Below, one piece after another: positions 53,550 to 61,284 of a DNA stretch of 64,000 nucleotides. The notes under the pieces are model-generated. The model made no database searches. It was not told the DNA's origin and saw only the letters and a list, made by a program, of their open reading frames with translations. Each line of letters opens with the position of its first letter. Positions within the stretch are counted from its first letter, which is position 1. The translations under genes were made by a program, and so were the position numbers. The stretch comes from Paenibacillus sp. USDA918EY (GTDB lineage Bacteria; Bacillota; Bacilli; Paenibacillales; Paenibacillaceae): assembly GCF_009870825.1 (NCBI RefSeq), contig NZ_WTWY01000010.1:62001-126000 (forward strand), given 5' to 3'.

Positions 53550-54698
53550 ATGAACAAAAACAAGACGACACGAAAACCAGGTTCGGGGATGGAAAAGGAA
53601 TCCGCCAAAGTGCTCGATTCCCGCGCCTTGAATCGTGCCACGCTCGCCAGGCAAATGCTGCTCAAGCGCGAAAAGCTTCCGGTTTTGGATGTTGTCGAAA
53701 AATTGATCGGTCTGCAAGCCCAATCCCAGAACGCGCCGTATTTCGCTTTATGGTCCCGAATGGAAGACTTCCAGCAGGATCAACTATCAGAGCTGATCCG
53801 GGATAGAAAGGTGGTACGCATGGCCTTGATGCGCGCCACCCTTCACTTGGTCTCTTCCCCCGACGCTTTTCAGCTTCGCCCATGGCTGCAGAGCGTCATG
53901 GAACGAAGCTTAAAGGGGGGTTACGGCCGACAGCTCAAGGATGTGGATCTCGGACAGCTCGCTGCGAATGGACGGAAACTGGTCGAAGACAAACCGATGA
54001 CGTTCAGCGAATTGGGCGGGCATTTGCTGGAACATTGGCCAGATCTTCCGTCAAAGGCGGCTACAGCTGCCATTCGGAATTTGGTGCCGCTTGTGCAAAT
54101 ACCGCCGCGGGGGATTTGGGGGGAAGGAGGACAAGCCGCACATACTACGTTGGAAACATGGCTTCATCAATCCCTATGCCCAAAGCCCGATGCGGAAACT
54201 TTGATCCGGCGGTATTTGGCGGCATTTGGTCCGGCTACGGTTAAAGACATCCAGGTATGGTCAGGACTAACCGGTTTAAACCAAACGATGGAAAAGCTTC
54301 GTCCTGAGTTGATCACCTTCCGGGATGTGCATGGAGCTGAACTATTCGATCTGCCCGATGCTCCGCGGCCTGATGGAAGTACCCCCGCGGAACCGCGGTT
54401 TCTCGGTGAATTTGACAATATCCTGTTGTCCCATGCGGATCGCAGCAGAATACTGGACGACAGGTACCGTAGCAGCGTATTCACGATAAACGGAATTATC
54501 CGGTCAACGATCCTCATCGACGGATATGTTGCCGGAACGTGGAAGTTGATACAAGAACGAAAGAAAACGGTTTTGAGCATCGACCCTTTTATTACGCTTT
54601 CCCAAAAAGAGACCGACGCGCTAACGATGGAAGGAGCGCGACTGCTTCATTTCGCGGCGCCGGAGGATTCGCAAGAAGTGATTATTCAATCCGGCTAA
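53550..54698 (+). CDS. Winged helix DNA-binding domain protein (HTH_42/AlkZ-like)
   Basis: A 382-residue protein. It begins RALNRATLARQMLLKREKLP, then VVEKLIGLQAQSQNAPYFAL, the classic start of the YcaQ/AlkZ-like HTH_42 family, whose studied members unhook DNA interstrand crosslinks or remove alkylated bases. RATLHLVSSPDAFQLRPWLQ and FTINGIIRSTILIDGYVAGT (C-terminal) are also typical. The QxQ element (LQAQSQ) is present, which is the proposed catalytic motif of AlkZ-like glycosylases. AGGAGA lies eight bases before the ATG. Confidence 0.85.
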   Translation: MNKNKTTRKPGSGMEKESAKVLDSRALNRATLARQMLLKREKLPVLDVVEKLIGLQAQSQNAPYFALWSRMEDFQQDQLSELIRDRKVVRMALMRATLHLVSSPDAFQLRPWLQSVMERSLKGGYGRQLKDVDLGQLAANGRKLVEDKPMTFSELGGHLLEHWPDLPSKAATAAIRNLVPLVQIPPRGIWGEGGQAAHTTLETWLHQSLCPKPDAETLIRRYLAAFGPATVKDIQVWSGLTGLNQTMEKLRPELITFRDVHGAELFDLPDAPRPDGSTPAEPRFLGEFDNILLSHADRSRILDDRYRSSVFTINGIIRSTILIDGYVAGTWKLIQERKKTVLSIDPFITLSQKETDALTMEGARLLHFAAPEDSQEVIIQSG

Positions 54699-54809
54699 TA
54701 TAGAAGTTGAACAGAACATTTCACCCGGCTGCCTTCATTCTTGCGAGTCACAGGTTCAACTTATATAGCGGCAGCGGAGATTGGCTTCAAGGGAAATCTT
54801 CAGACGCAA

Positions 54810-54842
54810 AAAGAAGCTGAGCGAATGTCGTCAGCTTCTTTT
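54810..54842 (+). terminator. Bidirectional terminator
   Basis: AAAGAAGCTGA pairs with TCAGCTTCTTT (11 bp); T-rich runs exist on both sides, so it can end both the winged-helix gene and the minus-strand Gfo/Idh pair. A second repeat, AAGTTGAAC/GTTCAACTT, lies at 54704-54762. Confidence 0.7.
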
Positions 54843-54911
54843 ACCGTCCGGACATTTCCATAAAAAGGAAATCAAGCCGTGTAAAGCACTAAAAATATTT
54901 GGGCAGGCCGC

Positions 54912-55757
54912 TTATCCGCTCCCTGGCAGCTTAATCCACTGATAAGGCTGCTTGGCGGCAATAAGCGCATATTCAATAAGGGTGATAACGGCAATGGTCT
55001 CGGAGGAAGGCACGGTCGCCTCTCCGGTCTCAAAGAACCTCACCAAATCGCGGATAAAGCTTTGGAAGAAATCCGACGCCGGCTGCACGACGCGGCAGGC
55101 TCCCGAGTCGTAGTTGATGGACATCATAAACGGAGAGCCCTGGCCCGGCTGCTGGATCGTGGCCTGCCTGCCGCCGGAGAACTCGATCAGCAAGGCCGGC
55201 GCCGCTTCCGTCCCGATGAACATGACGCGCTGGGCATCCTCGCCCATCAGGGCAATGACCGGTTCGATCTGGTGGATCGAATAGTTTTCCATCGCACCCG
55301 GTCCCCAGCTGGAAATGACCTTGATTCCTGCGCGCTCGACTTCCGCATATTCCGCGGCATACCGGAGCGCCGACGAAGAATACAGCGGGGTCTGATACTT
55401 CGCGGCCCGCTCAAACAAACGCACCGCCGCCGCCCTGTCCGGAGCGAACGTCTTGTCTATGTAGGTCGGCTTTCCCGATGCCAGCGGCAGCTCGGAAAGC
55501 GCTTCATGCTGCTCCGGGTTGTCAGGCGACAACACGATCAAAAAATCGCTTTGGGCAACCACTTCTTCTATCGTGCCGCACCACGCCACGCCATGTTTCG
55601 CGCACCATTCCGTATTGCTGAGTCCCTGCTCGGCATCCTTCATGCCATAAGCAAAAGCGACCTCCATCGTGCCGCCCGAAGCCTTGCGAATCCATTCGGG
55701 GTAGTTGTTCGCGTGCCATTCGTCCAGATAGTAGTCGATAAAGCCTATTTTCTTCAT
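54912..55757 (-). CDS. Gfo/Idh/MocA-like NAD-binding protein (short form)
   Basis: A 281-residue protein. It starts KKIGFIDYYLDEWHANNYPE and has a Rossmann-like stretch GTIEEVVAQSDFLIVLSPDN, followed by KPTYIDKTFAPDRAAAVRLF, where the usual EKP lysine motif reads YIDKT. The C-terminal part is shorter than in its neighbour. Instead of GxGxxG it has an Asp/Tyr-rich start, so cofactor binding may differ. Its ATG overlaps the upstream dehydrogenase stop (ATGA), so the two probably form a pair working on the same sugar or polyol. Confidence 0.72.
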   Translation of the reverse strand: MKKIGFIDYYLDEWHANNYPEWIRKASGGTMEVAFAYGMKDAEQGLSNTEWCAKHGVAWCGTIEEVVAQSDFLIVLSPDNPEQHEALSELPLASGKPTYIDKTFAPDRAAAVRLFERAAKYQTPLYSSSALRYAAEYAEVERAGIKVISSWGPGAMENYSIHQIEPVIALMGEDAQRVMFIGTEAAPALLIEFSGGRQATIQQPGQGSPFMMSINYDSGACRVVQPASDFFQSFIRDLVRFFETGEATVPSSETIAVITLIEYALIAAKQPYQWIKLPGSG

Positions 55758-56833
55758 GCCAACGCTCCCGCTTCCAGGAGGGAAATCTCGCGGCCTTCTT
55801 CCGAAGAGCGGTAAATGGCTTCGATCATTTGGGCCGTCACGATCACCGTGTCAATATGCGACGGCAGCTTTTCTCCGGAATGGATGCCGGCGATAAAACC
55901 GTCGATCTCCTCCTGGAAAGCGTTGTTCTGCGGATATTTCGCTGTGCTTTCCAACAAAGCGCCGTGCTGCGCAGAGTACAGTGTAAACTCCTTGCCGTAC
56001 TGGAGACGAATGCCTGCTTTGTCCCCGAGAAAATCAATATACATTTCATCGACGCCGATATTTTGCGCCCACGCGCCGTTCACCGTGATGGACGGTCCTT
56101 CCGTCCGGATCATGGCCGTGACAAAATCATCCACATCATAGCTGCCCTCATAGTTCGGAGGACCCGCCCACATGTTCAGGTAAGCGTAATTCGGCATATC
56201 CTTGCCAAGCTTCGAATACGCCTGTCCGGACACCGTCTTCGGCTTCGGATCGCCCGCGCAGTACATGACGATATCCAGGAAGTGAACGCCCCAGTCAATG
56301 AGCGCCCCGCCGCCCGCGACCGCCTTGGTTGTAAAATCTCCGCCCAGCCCCGGAATCGAGCGATGGGCGCGGAAGCTGACGACGACATGGTACAATTCGC
56401 CAAGTTCCCCGCTTTCGATCATCTGCTTGATAATGTTGACGCCTTTATTGAAGCGGTTCACGACGCCGATATTCAGCGTTTTGCCGGTTTCATGCTGCAC
56501 CTTCTGCATCTCCAGCGCTTCCTTGTACGTTCTGGCGGCCGGCTTCTCGCACAGCACGTGCTTGTCGGCACGCATGCAGTCGATCGCAATGGAGGCGTGA
56601 ACGTTGTTGGGGGTACAAATCGACACCGCCATCACCTCAGGATCGTCCAAAATGACCCGGTAATCCTCCACCGCCGTGCCGCAGCCGTACTTCTCGACCG
56701 CTTGTTCAGCCCGCTCCTTGCGAATATCGCAAAAATACTTGATCTCCACGTCCTTATTGGCCACGTAAGCCGGGATGTGAGCACTGTTGGCAATGGTCCC
56801 GCAGCCGATCACCGCTACAATCGTTTTTGTCAT
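55754..56833 (-). CDS. Gfo/Idh/MocA family oxidoreductase
   Basis: A 359-residue NAD(P)-dependent dehydrogenase. The Rossmann motif VAVIGCGTIANSAHIP, CTPNNVHASIAIDCMRADKH, VLCEKPAARTYKEALEM (conserved EKP) and GGGALIDWGVHFLDIVMYCA (catalytic-site His) are all present. I chose the ATG at 56833, ten bases after CGGAGG; the longer frame upstream reads a relic of another gene. It is translationally coupled to the short Gfo/Idh gene downstream and follows a paralogous AraC regulator. Confidence 0.88.
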   Translation of the reverse strand: MTKTIVAVIGCGTIANSAHIPAYVANKDVEIKYFCDIRKERAEQAVEKYGCGTAVEDYRVILDDPEVMAVSICTPNNVHASIAIDCMRADKHVLCEKPAARTYKEALEMQKVQHETGKTLNIGVVNRFNKGVNIIKQMIESGELGELYHVVVSFRAHRSIPGLGGDFTTKAVAGGGALIDWGVHFLDIVMYCAGDPKPKTVSGQAYSKLGKDMPNYAYLNMWAGPPNYEGSYDVDDFVTAMIRTEGPSITVNGAWAQNIGVDEMYIDFLGDKAGIRLQYGKEFTLYSAQHGALLESTAKYPQNNAFQEEIDGFIAGIHSGEKLPSHIDTVIVTAQMIEAIYRSSEEGREISLLEAGALA

Positions 56834-56849
56834 AGCAAATTCCCTCCGG

Positions 56850-56900
56850 TTACTTGAACCCGGTAAAGACAGCCCCGGATTGCATAAAGTATTTTGACCG
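56850..56900 (-). pseudogene. 16-residue tail of a lost ABC permease
   Basis: The minus frame reads RSKYFMQSGAVFTGFK and a stop. It is almost the same as the end of the MalG-type permease at 47676 (QKYYMQSGSAFTGFK). No upstream permease coding sequence remains. It sits between the second AraC gene and its Gfo/Idh gene, the place where the transporter operon stands beside the first AraC. Confidence 0.65.
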
Positions 56901-57042
56901 AGCAGCGTCATTCGAATAAAAAACATGCCTTTTCAAAGCCGGTTCCTTTCATTCGGGACTTATTCTCGGCCAACTACTGCCATGTTATCATGCAGGCAAA
57001 AGATATGATTTTAATATCGTATGGGAAAATAGGATTATCGTA

Positions 57043-57984
57043 TTAATTTTGAAGCGGTTTCATTGCGGCTTGTTTGCGGAACTGATTGGGCGATATGCCG
57101 GTATAATTTTTAAAAATTCTGCAAAAATAGGACAACTCGTTAAATCCCGTCGCGAAGCATACCTCGGTGACCGTTAAGGACGGATGCTGCAGCAGCCTGA
57201 GCGCATTGTTGACGCGGAGGTCAACGAGATAGCGGTTGAAGGTCTTGCCCGTCCATTCTTTGAACAAGCTGCAAAACGTCGATTTCGACAAATTCGATAC
57301 GGCGCACATATCTTCCAGCCTGATATCTTCATGTGCGTTTTTTTGAATAAATTCAACCACCTTCATCATCGTGTCGCGATATTTTTCCGACTTCTCAAAA
57401 CCGGCCTGGACTAGCTCCCCGTTCACCTGGCGAATGATGATCGATAACAGCAGCAGCAGATTGGCCTTCAGGACGATTTGAAAAAACGGCGTACGCCGTT
57501 CATATTCTCCGAGCATCTCCTGCATCAAACCGCGAATCCGGCTATCCGTAACCCCGTCAAAAATCATTTGATGCGAATTTGCATTTTCAGCATGCGCAAA
57601 ATAGGTTAAATAGCTGGCGTCAAAAAAGGGCTGTCCCCCCGGCGGCTCATTAAAACGCTCGTTAATGAATGCCGGCAGGAATTCGCATCCCCATATTTCA
57701 ACCTCCTGCTCGGGCGGGGACTGAATGCGGTGCACCGTAAAAGGAGGAACGACAAACAGGTTTCCCTTGGTCATGCGGTACTCCCGATCGCCGATCGTGT
57801 GCAGAAATTCGCCTTTGGATACATACCAGATTTGAACATAATCGTGAAAATGAGCCCACAAGCTCGTCAGCTTGTCCATTCGATACATTTTGCACGACAG
57901 GTCTTCCAGCATCTCCAGCTTGGAGTTGAAATAAACGACCCCGGAACGGGTCAATGCATCGATCTCCGCCTTTTTCATCTTCAT
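57043..57984 (-). CDS. AraC family regulator (paralogue without a transporter)
   Basis: A 313-residue regulator closely resembling the gene at 50992-51912: both begin with a TRSGV-YFNSKLEMLEDL-type stretch and contain FHDY-QIWYVSKGEFLHT. The C-terminal tandem HTH has MCAVSNLSKSTFCSLFKEWT and FATGFNELSYFCRIFKNYTG. It is followed downstream by a Gfo/Idh pair, with a permease relic between them. GGGGAAGGGG lies upstream of the ATG. Confidence 0.88.
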   Translation of the reverse strand: MKMKKAEIDALTRSGVVYFNSKLEMLEDLSCKMYRMDKLTSLWAHFHDYVQIWYVSKGEFLHTIGDREYRMTKGNLFVVPPFTVHRIQSPPEQEVEIWGCEFLPAFINERFNEPPGGQPFFDASYLTYFAHAENANSHQMIFDGVTDSRIRGLMQEMLGEYERRTPFFQIVLKANLLLLLSIIIRQVNGELVQAGFEKSEKYRDTMMKVVEFIQKNAHEDIRLEDMCAVSNLSKSTFCSLFKEWTGKTFNRYLVDLRVNNALRLLQHPSLTVTEVCFATGFNELSYFCRIFKNYTGISPNQFRKQAAMKPLQN

Positions 57985-58078
57985 CGGCTGCCCCTTCCCC
58001 CCTGTCTCTTATATTTATTTCATGCTGCCGCCGTAAATTCCTGTCGTATGAACGCAAAAACCATTTCTATACCATATC

Positions 58079-58109
58079 AAAAATAGGGACATGCATCATG
58101 CAAGTCCCT
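58079..58109 (-). terminator. Terminator of the kinase gene
   Basis: AGGGAC-A-TGCA pairs with TGCA-A-GTCCCT around 3 bases; on the minus strand a short T-run follows. It lies 88 bases after the kinase stop. Confidence 0.6.
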
Positions 58110-58196
58110 TTCGTTACTCTACTATATAAGATGAACTAATGATTGAACGGAGGAAGGCAGCCGGGTGAAATGTTCTTTCTAGGCTCGGACCATCCA

Positions 58197-59237
58197 TTAA
58201 TATTCACGCCGCAAAAGCTGCACCCCCTGCGCGATGACGCCGTCAATCGGCTCCTTTTTCGCCTCGTCGATTTGCGCTTGCGGGGAGACGGACCGGAAGC
58301 CGTCCGCCAATCGGTTTCTTACAAGCGGGTTGTTTTGCAGCACGCCGCCCTGCAAAATCACCGTGAACGGCGCGGCAGCCATGCCGAGCTTATTCAGAAC
58401 CGACCTTGCTCCCAGAAGCAGCTCGTCCGCCGCCGTCTCCAGAATCAAGCGCGCGGTCTCGTCCCCCTCCCGTTCCGCTTCGGTGACGAGCCTCGCGAGT
58501 TCGGCTGTTTTGTCCACGCTGTATTCGGCGGAATACACCCAGTTGAACAATTCCTCTTCGTTCCGCAGCCCCAAATGCAAGAGCAGCTTGCCGGTTAGGG
58601 CCGTATGGCCGCCCCGTCCGTCAAATCCGCGCAAGGCCGCACGGATGGCCTGTTTGCCGATCCAATAACCGCTGCCTTCGTCGCCGACACGGTGGCCCCA
58701 GCCGCCTGCCCGTGCGCTTTGGCCTTGGGCATTGATCCCGTACACGATCGAACCGGTGCCCGCAATAATGAGGATGCCGGGCGCGCCGCCCGTTGCTCCA
58801 AGCAAGGCGGCAATGCCGTCATTCTCGACAACGATGCGGTCCGCCGTCACTTGAGTGTGCGCGAGCGCTTCCCTTACCATCTCTTCGATCACTTGCCGAT
58901 CATGCTCGGTATCAAGACCGGCTACGCCAAATACCGCGCAGGTCACGTGAAGCGGCCCGTCTTCCGCGATGTTGACCGTCTTCTTCTGTTCGAGGGACGC
59001 AGGTTCCGCTTCGGACGCAGGCGGTTTACATCCTGTGGCAGATGCAGCCAACCTCCGCTTGGCTTCCCGGATCGCCCGCGTCAACTCTAGCGCTGCCGCT
59101 TCCCGGCCCGTTCCCTGATAGTTGCATGAACCCGCTTTCCCGCTCGCCAGCATCCGGCCCTCGATATCCGCGAACACGGCCAGACATTTCGTCCCCCCGC
59201 CGTCTACGGCCAGCAGAGGGACCCTCGCCGTCATCAT
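58197..59237 (-). CDS. BadF/BadG/BcrA/BcrD ATPase family, GlcNAc-kinase-like
   Basis: A 346-residue actin-like ATPase. It begins LLAVDGGGTKCLAVFADIEG (phosphate 1 loop), followed by SGKAGSCNYQGTGREAAAL. The adenosine motif region is VILQGGVLQNNPLVRNRLAD, and ILIIAGTGSIVYGINAQGQ is phosphate 2. Close relatives are N-acetylglucosamine kinases (NagK/MurK-like). The start overlaps the stop of the lyase gene (ATGA at 59237-59234). I infer phosphorylation of an amino sugar, possibly one released by the coupled lyase or the nearby deacetylase. Confidence 0.82.
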   Translation of the reverse strand: MMTARVPLLAVDGGGTKCLAVFADIEGRMLASGKAGSCNYQGTGREAAALELTRAIREAKRRLAASATGCKPPASEAEPASLEQKKTVNIAEDGPLHVTCAVFGVAGLDTEHDRQVIEEMVREALAHTQVTADRIVVENDGIAALLGATGGAPGILIIAGTGSIVYGINAQGQSARAGGWGHRVGDEGSGYWIGKQAIRAALRGFDGRGGHTALTGKLLLHLGLRNEEELFNWVYSAEYSVDKTAELARLVTEAEREGDETARLILETAADELLLGARSVLNKLGMAAAPFTVILQGGVLQNNPLVRNRLADGFRSVSPQAQIDEAKKEPIDGVIAQGVQLLRREY

Positions 59238-60745
59238 AAGCCGCCGCCCCAGCCGGCCAGCGTGCGGTCAAGCTCGGCAAGCGCTCCTTCCACCTGGGCA
59301 CGGGCTGCATCCAGCCATTGTTCCTGGCTCTGCTGGCTTGTTTTCCGTTTGGCGATGGTGCTCAAAATTTCCGCCGGGGCAGGCCCGCCCGGCAGTGTCC
59401 GGATATCCACAAAGTGAACCGGATCCAGCGCCAACCGCAGCTCCTCGGCAGTCAGCGACAGCTTTCGGCCAATGACCTGAAGCGCGATCTCATTGACCAG
59501 ATCGAGCGTAATTTCGTTTGCCGCCAATCCTTCGGCGGCGGAGCGCTTCACCACATTGCTCACGATATGGTGGGCGTTGCGGAACGACAGGCCGTCGGTG
59601 CGTACTAGCGTATCCGCCAGTTCGGTCACCGTGGCGAAGCTGCCTTCGGTCCGCTTCCGGAGAACTTCTTTGTTGACATCGATCGTCCCGATGACGCATG
59701 AGAGCAGGCGGTACATCCGGTCCAGCACCTTGAGCGCCTTCCAGGCATAAGGCTGCATATCGTCTTCGGTGTCGACGATGTCGCCGAACGGCGTATTGTG
59801 CATCATCGTCAGCACCGTTTGGGTGTTGCCGACGCAGCTGGACAGAAGCGCACGCATATGCTCGAACGAAACCGGGTTCCGTTTTTGCGGCATAATGGAG
59901 CTGATCTGCACATAAGGGTCTGCGACGCGCAGCATGCCGAACTCCTGGGTGCACCACAGCAGAAAATCCTGCGACGACCGGCCCAAATTAATGGCCGCCA
60001 ATTGCACGGCTGCCATCATTTCGCCAATATAATCGGCACCGCCGATCGCATCGTATGAATTATATATAAGTTCGTCAAAACCAAGCAGCTCCTGCATCCG
60101 CTCCCGGCTGATGGCAAAACCGGAAGTGGTCAGCGCCGCCGCCCCCATGCTGCTCCGGTTGCAGTTGGCATAAGCCGCCTGCATCCGGCGGATATCGCGG
60201 TCGAGCGAATCCGCCATCGCCATGATGTAATGGGCGAGCGTCGTCGGCTGCGCCTGCTGCGTATGCGTATATCCGATCATGATCGTACCGGCATGCTCCT
60301 CGGCGAACGCAAGCAGCTGGCTCTTTAGCGCCAGCGCGCTGCGAAGCGTCACCAGCAGCTTTTCCCGCAGGACGATCCGGTAAATCGCGATGCCCATATC
60401 GTTGCGGCTGCGAGCCAGGTGCAGATTGTCCGCGATGTCTCCGGCCGCTGCATGCAGCTCATGCTCGACCTGGAAGAACAGGTCCTCGAATTGTCCGGTA
60501 TATTCGGCCTGGCGAAGCTTCTCCAGATCGAGGCCGCGAATGGCCGCCGCGATTTGCCCCGCTTCTTCTTCGGTAACCAGTCCCTGCTCTTTCAGCATGA
60601 TGAGATGCGCTTTGTTGATCGCCATCATCGGCGCAAGCAGGCTGGTTTTCGCTTCGTCAAAAGCAGGCGCGAGCACGACTTCCGTATAGGTGCAGCCCGG
60701 AAAAACCTTGCCTTCCTCCTCTAAAATTTGTTCCCGACTTCTCAT
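59234..60745 (-). CDS. Argininosuccinate lyase-family enzyme (divergent paralogue)
   Basis: A 503-residue member of the aspartase/fumarase superfamily of the argininosuccinate lyase type. DIADNLHLARSRNDMGIAIY (HxARSRND) and MIGYTHTQQAQPTTLAHYIM (GYTHTQ-A-P) are family signatures. The third signature is SSIMPQKRNPVSFEHMRALL, not the usual GSSLMPQKKNPD of ArgH, so it differs at the catalytic loop. Such enzymes include the EDDS-type C-N lyases. It is not with arginine genes but coupled to a sugar kinase, which suggests cleavage of another C-N bonded succinate compound. AAAGGA precedes the ATG. Confidence 0.78.
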   Translation of the reverse strand: MRSREQILEEEGKVFPGCTYTEVVLAPAFDEAKTSLLAPMMAINKAHLIMLKEQGLVTEEEAGQIAAAIRGLDLEKLRQAEYTGQFEDLFFQVEHELHAAAGDIADNLHLARSRNDMGIAIYRIVLREKLLVTLRSALALKSQLLAFAEEHAGTIMIGYTHTQQAQPTTLAHYIMAMADSLDRDIRRMQAAYANCNRSSMGAAALTTSGFAISRERMQELLGFDELIYNSYDAIGGADYIGEMMAAVQLAAINLGRSSQDFLLWCTQEFGMLRVADPYVQISSIMPQKRNPVSFEHMRALLSSCVGNTQTVLTMMHNTPFGDIVDTEDDMQPYAWKALKVLDRMYRLLSCVIGTIDVNKEVLRKRTEGSFATVTELADTLVRTDGLSFRNAHHIVSNVVKRSAAEGLAANEITLDLVNEIALQVIGRKLSLTAEELRLALDPVHFVDIRTLPGGPAPAEILSTIAKRKTSQQSQEQWLDAARAQVEGALAELDRTLAGWGGGL

Positions 60746-61284
60746 GTTGTTCAGATCCTTTCCGTAATGATCTTGTGATTTTGAACTCGTTTCCTTATTT
60801 CGGGTTCAAAACTGAAGTTAATTTTTGTCATATTGCGGTTGACCGCTACGGTTCCGGATCGTTCTTCCGATCGCTGCCCGCCTCCAAATTTCTATGATTA
60901 TATTTTCCATAACGGTAGAAATTCGGAGACAGCTTATGCTTCCGATGCTAGCTTTTCTTCGAAAAGCTTTTAGGCGAACGCAGCATATGCTTCCGAAGTA
61001 GCTTTTTTTCAAAAAGCTTTTAGCTTCGTAAGAATCGATTCCGGCCCCTCCGCTACCTCGCTTTTTGTCAAAGTACTGATTATGGTTGAACCTTATTGCA
61101 ACTCATAGAAAACCCAATTCCATGTGCCTCATCTCCTATGTACCTTCGTCCACTTTTCCCCGAAACTGCGCTTGGTTTGACAGAAGGCAGGGGACACGAC
61201 GCAAAGCGGTTTGGCTTTACGCCGTACCCGCCCCTACCTTTTAAACATCCTGCCGACTTCTTTACTTCCTTGCCACGCTCGGGA
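60746..61284. other. Intergenic region with two tandem hairpin repeats
   Basis: No gene is visible in 539 bp. Two similar units of about 46 bases with a 51-base period lie at 60932-60977 and 60983-61028. Each has a palindromic AGCTTTTN-TTC-NAAAAGCT hairpin (60950-60968, 61000-61018) followed by TTTTAG. They could act as terminators or be copies of a repeat family. Confidence 0.5.
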
